A stretch of 64,000 nucleotides of DNA from Nipponacmea schrenckii (Eukaryota; Mollusca; Gastropoda; Lottiidae), in contig CM060201.1 of the NCBI GenBank assembly GCA_030562195.1, positions 26,208,067 to 26,272,066 of the forward strand. The letters run 5' to 3'. Under the pieces are notes generated by a model. It had not been told where the DNA came from. It did not search any database and was given only the letters and a program-made list of their open reading frames with translations. Below are positions 22,301-31,721 of this stretch, in pieces (within the stretch, counting starts at the first letter, position 1; each line of letters starts with the position of its first letter). Made by a program: the position numbers and the translations under genes.

Positions 22301-25300
22301 TGAATCAACAGAACAAGAAAATCGTGAGAGAGTTCGTCATGGACGTGTTTCCCAAAATCTGTGCATCGATGAAAGTCCCAGAGAGTGAAAGAGTTAAAAG
22401 GAATATCAAAGAATTTAGAAAGGATTTAAAAGAGGGAAGTGTAAGTGATTCGGATATTAATCAGCTGGGTCTTCAGATCCTGCAAGTGGGTAAGAAATGT
22501 TTGCCACCGGCCATGCAAGAGACTTGTAAAGGTTACAAAAAACTAACTAAAAATACCAAGCTAGTTTTGGATAGGAATGAGTTTAAAAAAGAAGTTGATA
22601 AGGTTTTGTGTGATTATTTTATGAAAGATAAGATGCAAAGAAGGGGAGAATCGCCGGGCAACTCGACCATTTATACTCCAAGCCCCGAATCCAATGTTGC
22701 CATCAACGTTGTGCTTGGTACTATGGATAGAATTATACGAGACGTATACACGCATCACATTCCACATGAGCTCTTGACCGCCCTAGCTAGTGAAATATAT
22801 GCGCTTTCTCAAAAGCATGCTTCTATCTTTGACCCTTCTGAAGAACCAAGTATAAAACCAGGAATGCCTGTATTAAACCGGATCTATGAAAAATTCAGAG
22901 AGAGCAAGATAAGTTTTAAAGATGCAAAATGTATATTTGCAACGATTTTCCATACTTACTGCGATCCCGATTCTGTATTAGTTTCGCCTGAATTTACGAA
23001 AATCTGTCCAAATGATCGTGCTTTGATAGGAAATTTAGTGGATGAAACTATAAACAAAATAGTTCAAACAGTCGCCATGGAAGTTAAACAAGAGCTAGGT
23101 GGTGATCACATTTCTGTAGTTGAAATTGAAGACTTAGTGCGCGAAGAGCTTCACGGTCTCAACGAAGGCGGTGCACGACCCGCAGAGCTAAGTCATATTG
23201 AAGGAGATCTGGACAATATTCTACAGGGCTGTTTAAGTAAAGCAGCTAGGGACATTGCAAGACACGTTGAGGGTATTGAATCGGATACATCGGTGGAAAG
23301 TACAACAAAACTGAATGACACGAGTTTCACGGAAAAGGTTGTAGATTTCATTGCCTCTGCTCTTGATCATATGACCCAAAATATCAAATCTGGAGACATC
23401 AAAAGCTCGACGGTGGTTGATTTTCTTGCTCGTGTTTTGGGTAGTGACGTGAAAAGTTTGTCGCCCTTACAGCATCAGGAACTTTTGGAAGAAATTCAAT
23501 TCAATGTGGAGCAAGAGCGAGAAGAATCTAAATACTTTTCAAATCTTGCTTCTCTGTTTTCGGAAATCACCCTGGATCCAAGATCAACCACTTCTGAATT
23601 GAGAGCCATTTCTAAACTACTATCATCAATAGATAGCAACGTACTGATCGACTTCGTCCAAGCAGCAATGCTTTGTGTTTTAAGTTACGTTCAGAGTGAC
23701 CCGTCGGAGTCTAAAGAGATACCAATTTCCCACGAAACCAGTTTTCATAGGATAGAGTCTCTACTTTTAGTTAAAAAAGTTTTGAATTTCGTTGTTAGTA
23801 ACGTGTACAGTATCGTCAAGGCTAATGACGCTAAAAAATCTGGAAGTAAAAGTATTTTTAAGAGATTTTCCTCTAAGAAACTGGATAACAAAGACTCACG
23901 TAGTCTTTATGAATGTATCATTTGTGCTTTTGAAGATGCAAAAACTAGTCTTTCTCAGGAACGTTCAAATAATCTCACGCCAAATGTTCTTGCCACAACA
24001 GACGAGAAGGTCTTGGAGCATATTTTAGATGTAACAGACATAATTCAAATGAAATGTGATGGCAAAGAAGCCAATCCCGTAATGTCGGATGAATTTGAAA
24101 TAGTATGTGAAATGATGATCAACAGTATCAATGAGATGGAAAGGAGTTTAGAGGGCCCAAAGGAACTGAAATTAGCGTTTGGGTGTCCTGTTTATGAGTT
24201 TGACGAGGAAAATATCCAGCAATATGTATTAGAGGCTATTAAGGATGCACTGTTTTACTTTAATCCCAATATAGCACACTCTGTTGCCTCTTCTTCGTCA
24301 CAAGACACGGAATTGCACCAAGGAAAAAGCGACACATCAGATGCACCCGGCACCATATCTAGTGCAACAAGTTCAGTGATTAGCGTTCCATCCCAAGCCA
24401 TTGAAATCATGGTTCATAGTGTTTTGTCATCAATTATAGCCGAACAGATGAGTGAACAAGGTGTTCCCGATATCGAAATAAATACACCACCTGGCGCTGA
24501 AGGAAAGACTTCAAAATCAGACAATGAAAAGGACCCTTCAGTCACTACACTTAAACCGATACTAGGATCTCATCCGCTAGATGTTGGTGAGGATGATATT
24601 TCTTCAGCATTGTCTTACATCACAATGAAACCGCGAGCTACACACCACAATCCTCCCGAGCATGAACCAAGGCAATCATACCGTTCACTCGTTTGTCCTG
24701 ATGTTCATAATTACAGTCAAACGAAACATGCAATAACGGGAATGATCGGCACCGAGAGAGCCGGGAGCGGGGCGGTAGTTACTTTGGTAGAAGAGTCAGA
24801 AAGTGGGGATTCCACTGGATCAAGTTATTCCTCCGAGTCTTGTAACGTTCTTGAAATCACTGGACATGATGGATGTAGTTCAATAGAAGTAGCCTGTGAT
24901 GGAAATGGGGAAAATATAAATTCGTTAGAAACAAAACCGAAATCTTCAAAGGAGCTAATGATCAAATTGTCTAGTCAATCAACCAAAAGGTCTTCGAATC
25001 CTGTACTTAAATCAAATTTATCTTTACGCAGAGGAGCGTCTTTGGAAACGGAATCAAAACGAAGCAAAGAATCTGTCAAGAAGCAGTCAAGCCTTGGCAT
25101 GAGTTCATCAGTTACATCTAAGCCGTCTAGCACGAAAAGATCTGAATCACTAGCCAAGTCGGCAAGCATCGCGTCCAGCAAACAGAAGTCATTCGACAGT
25201 GTAGGAAAACACTCAAACAGAGGTTCTAAAGTGTCCACTGTTGCATCAAAGTCGTCAAAGGAAACAGCAACTAAATCCAGCATTTCCTCTCTAAAGAGTA

Positions 25301-26673
25301 AGAACTCTGTATCCACGTCTGTTGCTCAATCTGAGCATAAAATTGATTCCGGTATTGCAGACTCTAGTAGTAAACAACTGGCCGAAAACTATCCACCAGA
25401 TACAGATTCTTCTTCTGAGGAATCACAAAAATCAAGCCACAATGTTGCATCAAAATCGTCAAGGGAAACGGCAACTAAATCCAGCATTTCCTCTCTAAAG
25501 AGTAAGAAATCTTTATCCACGTCTGTTGCTCAATCCGGGCATAAAATTGATTCCGGTATTGCAAGATCAAGTAGCAATCAACTAGCTAAAAACCATCCAC
25601 AAATAACAGATTCTTCTTCTGAGGAATCACAAAGATCCAGCCACAATGTTGCATCAAAATCGTCAAGGGAAACAGCAACTAAATCCAGCATTTCCTCTCT
25701 AAAGAGTAAGAACTCTTTATCCACGTCTGTTGCTCAATCCGCGCATAAAATTGATTCCAGTATTGCAAGATCAAGTAGCAATCAACTAGCTAAAAACCAT
25801 CCACAAATAACAGATTCTTCTTCTGAGGAATCACATAGATCCAGCCACAATGTTGCATCAAAATCGTCAAGGGAAACAGCAACTAAATCTAGCATTTCAT
25901 CTCTAAAGAGTGAGAACTCTTTATCCACGTCTGTTGCTCAATCTGAGCATAAAATTGATTCCGGTATTGCAGGATCAAGTAGCAAACAACTAGCTAAAAA
26001 CCATCCACCAGATACAGATTCTTCTTCTGAGGAATCACAGAGATCCAGTCAAAATGTTGCATCAAAATCGTCAATGGAAACAGCAACTAAATCCAGCATT
26101 TCCTCTCTAAAGAGTAAGAACTCTGTATTCACGTCTGTTGCTCAATCTGAGCATAAAATTGATTCCGGTATTGCAGAATCAAGTAGTAAACAACTGGCCG
26201 AAAACCATCCACCAGTAACAGACTCTTTTTCTGAGGCATCACAGAGATCCAGCCACAATGTTGTATCAAAATCGTCAAAGGAAACAGCAACTAAATCCAG
26301 TAGTTCCTCTCTAAAGAGTAAGAATTCAGTATTCACGTCTTTTGCTCAGTCCAAACATAAAAATGATTCCGGTATTCCACCAGTAACAGACTCTTCTTTT
26401 GAGGAATCACAAAAATCCAGCCCAAATGTTGCATCAAAGTGGTCAAGGGAAACAGCAACTAAATCGAGCAGTTCCTCTCTAAAGAGTAAGAACTCAGTAA
26501 CCACGTCTGTTGCTCAGTCCAAACATAAAAGTGATTCCGGTATTCCACCAGTAACAGACTCTTCTTCTGAGGAATCACAGAGATCCAGCCAAAATAATGC
26601 TATTTCATCTGTATGTGGCTCACACAGGTCGTCTATAGTAGTTCGAGAATCCGATGAAAGTATAAAAGAGTAG
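16302..26673 (+). CDS. large modular protein of unknown function, 5' end not found
   Basis: Six exons join in phase: 16302-16400, 16614-16678, 17680-17754, 20235-20259 (25 bp), 21124-21189 and 21428-26673. The first visible exon needs one base from an earlier exon I could not find. The visible protein is 1857 aa. Its middle (about 21630-23700) repeats a roughly 30-residue helical module of the form hydrophobic helix, then SG, then acidic linker, then second helix (for example LDKILDDVKSGSVNDNDLN, VLSQAVADIKSGIIDSEDLR, MTQNIKSGDIKSSTVVDFLA). The C-terminal third is Ser/Lys-rich and holds the 68-aa repeat at 25243-26620. There is no signal peptide or membrane segment in what is visible. The module recalls helices that bind protein kinase A regulatory subunits or sperm fibrous-sheath proteins, but that is only an impression. 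Function unassigned. Confidence 0.8.
17765..17860 (+). repeat. ATTC tetranucleotide repeat
   Basis: ATTC/CATT tandem tract interrupted by GCATTC variants. It lies in the intron after exon 17680-17754 of the large modular gene. Confidence 0.95.
18077..18325. repeat. long imperfect inverted repeat built from a TTAGGCACAC unit
   Basis: The left arm 18077-18161, reverse-complemented, matches the right arm 18241-18325 over about 85 bases (for example GTCTGACCGTGTGCCTAAA against ATCTGACCGTGTGCCTAAA). The loop of about 80 bases holds more copies of GTGCCTAA. It lies in the 17755-20234 intron of the large modular gene. Likely a foldback element or a self-duplicated short repeat. Confidence 0.8.
18819..19036 (+). 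mobile_element. foldback MITE family 1
   Basis: Left GGGTTGTAAAAGAG and GTGTATCGGGTACACTG, right CAGTATTCCCGATACACA and CCTCTTTACAA: inverted arms around a central ATGACATCAAAC. Intronic in the large modular gene. More diverged than the copy at 19628-19857. Confidence 0.75.
19628..19857 (+). mobile_element. foldback MITE family 1, best preserved copy
   Basis: Begins AAGGGATTGTAAAGAGG and ends with its inverse, CCTCTTTACAATCCCTT. Inside, TGCACCATTCCAATTTTCAA on the left pairs with TTGAAAATTGGAATGGTGCA on the right, so nearly the whole 230 bp folds on itself. It encodes nothing. The target duplication is not clear. Other copies or halves: 14012, 18819, 36183, 56515 and 58421. Confidence 0.85.
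20756..21093 (-). mobile_element. foldback MITE family 2
   Basis: Ends AAAGGGATA and TATCCTTT. The reverse complement lines up with 40022-40358 (GGTCAATATGAGTATATA, CTCAGTGAACATACCTGG). The two ends are also inverted copies of each other, so it can fold. It lies in the intron before exon 21124-21189. Confidence 0.75.
25243..26620 (+). repeat. 204-bp coding tandem repeat (68 aa)
   Basis: Unit starts at 25243, 25447, 25651, 25855, 26059 and 26263 are exactly 204 bp apart; a seventh at 26431 follows a unit shortened by 36 bp, in frame. Each unit encodes ETATKSSISSLKSKNS, STSVAQSEHKIDSGIA and TDSSSEESQ segments, very rich in Ser, Lys and acidic residues, so it is a likely disordered and heavily phosphorylated tail. 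High identity between units points to recent unequal exchange under coding constraint. Confidence 0.95.
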
Positions 26674-27699
26674 ATTTAAAGTAAGTAACCCACAATGGCC
26701 ATGTGTCATAAATATTAAGAAATTCAATAGCCAACAGTCAGCTTAACTATTATCAACTGTTCTTTGCGCCTGGTTTTTTCTGTTGTCTGAACGCGACGGG
26801 TCAGACTTAAGCTGTCGTATTTTGCACGCCCTTCAGAAGTGGCTTAAGACCTAGCTTGAAATTTTAAACTGCCTTAGTTCAACACAGTCTCAACACACCT
26901 GACTACCTTCAGTCGGCTATAAATCTTCGCGCGTGCGCATTCCCGTTTAACATCTCCCGCCATATTCTGTTGTTTTTACGTATTTCGACGATTTAGTCGA
27001 AAACGTATTGTAATCGTTCGGATGATTTTATTCTTGGAGACTGCTTTTTAAATTTCGTATTTTTTTTCGATTTATTCAAATTTCGATTTTTTCAAAATTA
27101 GGTCACTTTAACGGCTACGGAAGGTGTAAATCTATGACCTTGAAAATTAGGTCAAAATATATTCAATATATTGTCTACGAGAAGGTATTTTTAATTTGGC
27201 TTACTTTAAAAATTCATAGAGATAAGTGTAACTAAATACAGCAAAAATTGTTACTTTTCATATTTTCGCCATTTTAACCGTTACGGAAGGTATGACCTAA
27301 TTATTTTATGACTTTGAAAACTAGGTCAAATGATATTCAATATATTGTCTAGATGTAGGTCATTGCAAATTTAGCCTGCATAATATTTTAAGGCTGTCGA
27401 AATACATTCATAATTGTAAGCAATTTTAGTTTTTTTTTCTATTTGCATGCATGGTGATATATTGACCTTTAAAGTTTTCCGATAACTTCTGAGGTTATGG
27501 CCAACCTGGCTTAACTTTTGTGTCCATCTGAATGCCCGCCAAAAACAGTTAACCAGGCTCGAAGAACAGTTCATATTTAAGCTTCTTTAACTTGACAAAG
27601 TTACTATAATTTGAATGCTCACGAAAAATCAGTAAAGTTTAAATTGCAGATGCGTTTCTGACGACAATAGTAGGTTTATTGCATCAGTCAATAGGGCCT
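26674..27699. other. 3' flank of the large modular gene
   Basis: No exon seen. Two diverged copies of a segment with ACGGAAGGT and GAAAATTAGGTCAAA-like text (27100-27190 and 27280-27365) show a local duplication of about 180 bp. Confidence 0.5.
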
Positions 27700-27707
27700 A
27701 TTTAGGC

Positions 27708-28064
27708 ATAGGCGCGGGAACAGGGGGGCAGGCAAAAATTTTTGTTGGGGGGCAAAAAATCTTTTGCCCCCCCAAAAAATGAAATAAAATAATTACATGT
27801 TCCGGGTAGCCTAAATATGTAATTGTCTCATAAGGCCATATTTGTAAATTTCCTTGGTTTTTTAACCTTCGAAGCTGGTAAATAATATAAGATTCTCTAT
27901 CACAATCAAATTATTTGAATAAATAATAATTTTTGTCTTAATTCTTTTGAGTTATCTCCCGTAATTCGATTAATTTTGAAATAAAGGTATATGAATGATA
28001 ACAGTTTTTTGACTTTGAAAAAGTTTGCCCCCCCCCCAACCTGAAATTTGTTCCCGCGCCCCTG
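27708..28064. mobile_element. hAT-type non-autonomous element with 8-bp target duplication
   Basis: Flanked by a perfect direct repeat TATTTAGG (27700-27707 and 28065-28072). The inner ends are inverted: CATAGGCGCGGGAAC at left, CAGGGGCGCGGGAAC at right on the minus strand. An 8-bp duplication and CAGGGGCG-like ends are typical of hAT transposons. G- and C-runs next to the ends (GGGGGGCAAAA and CCCCCCCCC) extend the inverted repeat. 357 bp, no coding capacity. Confidence 0.85.
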
Positions 28065-28235
28065 TATTTAGGTTCATGTTATTCCATTAAAACCAGCATA
28101 TCAAATTGAATATCTAGTAGCTGTATTTATTTACATTGAAGACGCTCTTATATAAATAAAAAAAAAACCTAGGACCTACTACAAAAACCATTTTAAGTTA
28201 AGTCATGAAAATGGCATCTGAATTGGACGAGGACT

Positions 28236-28557
28236 AGAATAAACAGTTGTGTTTTGCGTTGCGACGCTTCAAATAATATAAGGGAGATTACTGCCATTGA
28301 ACATATTTCGACCTGCAACCGAGCTATTACAAAGATGTTAAGCAACGGTTCAAGAGAATCTTTCAAAGCAGCTATGCTGTACGGACACAGGGAACTAGAT
28401 GAAAGAGGCTAACACTGGGGCATTTACATTCTGTACCAAACATAAACCAATCAACTTTTGTTTTCATTTCATTCCAGATGGTGTTCATTATATCAAGATG
28501 CATAGAGAAAATCCGAGAAGAAAGAGAACAAAAACTTATATATATATTATATTAACT
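28236..28557 (+). other. coding-like stretch of uncertain status
   Basis: An open frame of about 58 codons (ITAIEHISTCNRAITKMLS, then GSRESFKAAMLYGHRELDER) ends at a stop near 28413. Further on, TTCATTTCATTCCAG precedes a 25-codon frame (MVFIISRCIEKIREEREQKL). Composition is protein-like, but no donor joins the two, and no family is recognised. It may be a gene relic. Confidence 0.22.
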
Positions 28558-28710
28558 TAAATGAAATATAAGTATAATATTAATAATACTGAAAAATTTT
28601 CACAATATTTTATCTATAATGTATACTGAAAATACACTTCAGTCTTTAATCTTTTATTTCTTATTAAATTATAATAAAGTATAATGAAATGTTTCTAATA
28701 TCATATTTTT

Positions 28711-28971
28711 ATACGCCCACATGATTATGTCAAGCTACAATTTTTAATAGATTTTGATAAAACTTGGTATGAGTTGGAATAGATAAGACGGCAGTCAAGT
28801 TTGAATTTCCTGATTTTCCAGACAGTTTATGAGTTATTGCCCTTGACTTAGAAAAATTGTGGGTGGTTAGAAGCTGCAGGTTTCAAAGGATTTTGATGAA
28901 AATTTTCAATAAATGTTTTTCGAGTTATTACCCAATTTATTACTCAAATTCAATGCTGCCAGTGGGCGTAT
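28711..28971. mobile_element. foldback element with ATACGCCCAC ends (family 3)
   Basis: Begins ATACGCCCACATG and ends with the inverse GTGGGCGTAT. The same ends bound 30260-31107, and the left end recurs at 54150. TTGCCTAGCAA lies just outside the right end here and just outside the left end of the 30260 copy. Confidence 0.65.
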
Positions 28972-29255
28972 ATTACCTTGCCTAGCAAGAGAAGTCTCTG
29001 GTAATGGTGGTTGTTCTGCCTTATTGGTTAACTTAAAACTCGAAAAAATATAATACTCTTGAATTCATTTGATCCGACAAAGTTCTTCTATAAATCGTGT
29101 TCAACAACAAGTAACAAACCCTTTCAAAACTTTTTAGTTAAAATTGAACAAATTGAACAAAGCATTTATAACCTCAGTTCTGGATGTCAAATCGGGGTTA
29201 TTTGTAGACGAACCTACAATAAAACTAGACACTATTAAATAGTAATATTTATTGC

Positions 29256-29690
29256 CAGGATTGAACCTTGGACCTTCAGGTTAGTGAGCAAGAATTTCAA
29301 AACTCCTTAAAGTTCATCTCGACCTTTGCCAAGATTGAACCTTGGACCTTCAGGTTAGCGAGCAAGAATTTCAAAACTCCTTAACTAAATTCATCTCGAC
29401 CTTTGCCAAGATTGAACGTTGGACCTTCAGGTTAGCGAAAAGGAATTTCAAAATTTCTTATCTAAGTTCATCTCGACCTTTGCCAAGATTGAACCTTGGA
29501 CCTTCTGGTTAGCGAGCAAGCATTTCAAAACTCCTTAACTAAGTTCGTCCCAACCTTTGCCAAGATTGAACCTTGGACCTTCAGGTTAGCGAGCAAGCAT
29601 TTCAAAACTCCTTAACCAAGTTCATCTGAACCTTTGCCAAGATTGAACCTTGGAACCTTCTGGTTAGCGAGCAAGAATTTAACTCACTGT
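29256..29690 (-). repeat. tandem array of SINE family 1 tRNA-like segments
   Basis: Six copies, about 75 bp apart, of a segment with AAGATTGAACCTTGGACCTT and CAGGTTAGCGAGCAAG; on the minus strand each carries a B-box-like AAGGTTCAATCTT. The intervening TTTCAAAACTCCTTAACTAA is not part of the single SINEs, so the array arose by duplication after insertion. One unit has lost or changed bases in the box (GAACGTTGG near 29413). Confidence 0.8.
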
Positions 29691-30259
29691 GGCACCGTGA
29701 TAATTCACAGATAATTCATACCAAACATGGTTTCAAAGGTTCAAATGTCACCAGTGAGCCATGAACACTATTATTTAGATAAATCATTCCCATTTCTGAG
29801 ACTATGATACGATTGGTCTATTAGATGGTACATGAGCTGGGCAATAATAAAGGACAACACAGTAGTGACTATTTCTATTGCCTTTTATCCTTAGTTGTCT
29901 GTCGTGTGTTACGTTGCAAACATATTTTATATATAGGTGTAACAAACTGCATGAATAATAATTTCTCACAGGGTTTTATGCATACATGACTATAAGCAGT
30001 ATGCAAACTTTTCATTTTAAAAAAAATTGTAAATTATACCTGAACATATTTTCAAAATATATATCAAACTGGTAAATCAAAAAAATAATTACTAATTGTG
30101 GATTAAGTAGTTTGACCTAACTTTTGAGTTTCTCTTTTGAAGCACTTAATTTTTGCTTAATTGTTTGTATGGGTAAGTATAAGACATATTTTTCTACAAT
30201 TACACTTTTATTTGGCTGAAATCCCTACAGTAGTTTTATACAAGTGGTTGCCTAGCAAG

Positions 30260-31107
30260 ATACGCCCACTTTAAGATATATTTTCTGTTTTAAAAAAGGC
30301 AAAAACTCTAAGATTATTTAGGTCTAAATCCAAGTTCTCGTCAATATAAATGTTCACACCAAATTTCATTAAAATCAGATGAAAACTGTATTGTCTATCG
30401 CAATCACAAGCTGCGTTTTGACTAAGTCAAGTGCAATAACTCAAAAACAGCATATCGAAAAGTCAATTTCGAACTTGACCAAGATGACATCAACTTCAAT
30501 GATCATACCAAATTTCATTCCAATCAGATGAAAACTCTTGTCTCTATCGTGTTCACAAATCTATTTCGACGCAATTTGACTTAGTCAAGGCCAATAACTC
30601 AAAAAACGTTCACCAAAAAATCGTCACGATCAAACTTGTCCAAGATTTCATAAATATAAATGATAACACCAAATTTCATTCAAATCAAATGGAAATTGTG
30701 GCGTTCACAAGCCAATTTTGAGGCGTTTTGGCTAAGTCAAGTGCAATAACTCAAAAACCGTTCATCGAAAAATCGCCAATTTCGAACTTGTCCGAGATCT
30801 CATCAATATTAATGATCACAGAAAGTTTCATTTAAATCCGATGAAAACTGTAGTCTCTATCGCGTTCACAAGCCAATTTTGACGCGTTTTGGCAAAGTCA
30901 AGTGCAATAACTCAAAAACCGTTCATCGAAAAATCACCAATTTCGAACTTGTCCGAGATCTCATCAATATAAATGATCACAGCAAGTTTCATTCAAATCC
31001 AACAAAAACTGTAACCTCTATTGCGTTCACAAGCAATTGTGGACGGACGGACCGACGGACGGGCAGGGGTGACGACAATATACGACCACATTATAATGTG
31101 GGCGTAT
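30260..31107 (+). mobile_element. 848-bp family 3 element with internal tandem repeats
   Basis: Bounded by ATACGCCCAC and GTGGGCGTAT. The interior repeats a unit of about 150 bp four to five times (CACCAAATTTCATT, GATGAAAACTGTA, TCGCGTTCACAAGCCA, AGTCAAGTGCAATAACTCAA). A GGACGGACGGACCGACGGAC tract lies next to the right end. No protein is encoded; the 76-codon frame at its end is incidental. Confidence 0.7.
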
Positions 31108-31721
31108 AAAAATGTAACAAAATCAATAACAAAATTAAAAATTTTATTCAGATCAATCAAGGACATAATTCACAAGATTTAGGTGTAAAATTTCTAATAA
31201 ATTTTAGTAAAAAAAAAAAATCTGACCCACAAAATATATGGAATGCCCCTTTAAGAGATGATCATACAAGAACGCATTTGACCTAGTTACTAGAATCAGC
31301 ACACAAAGATAATTAGGAGATATTTTAAAGGCGTGACCATGTCAAACTACTTTTCTACATTGGAAATTATCATGACCCATGACGTCATTCGACTGATTAA
31401 GTCTAATAATGGACTCCAATTACGTTTTTATGACGTAAGAATGACGCTATAGTTTCAGATGGTCATATACTTGTTTGGGACATAGGCATAGACAAATCCT
31501 TTCACCAATCTTCTTAATTCTATCACTGAACACTGTGGACTGAAAATGCCAACTTGCATTTGACAGTAGGTGAGGACAAAATCAAATTTCAAATCTTTGC
31601 CGCCACATAAACAGTCAGAAGTTCCAAGTTTTTCATTCGCATTTTGACTTGTCACTTCTTACACTTTCAATCACAAAGGTAATTTATCCAACATTTGATA
31701 TTCTGATAATTGTTTTTCCGG
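31108..31721. other. 3' flank of TAF8
   Basis: AT-rich, probably the TAF8 3' untranslated region near 31440-31721 and spacer beyond it. A 66-codon frame at 31455-31655 on the minus strand shows no family features. Confidence 0.45.

Noticed and set aside
24975..26336. Minus-strand ORFs opposite the Ser-rich repeat
   Set aside because: Shadows of the 204-bp coding repeat; sense-strand coding is supported by in-phase splicing and a single 5.2-kb frame.
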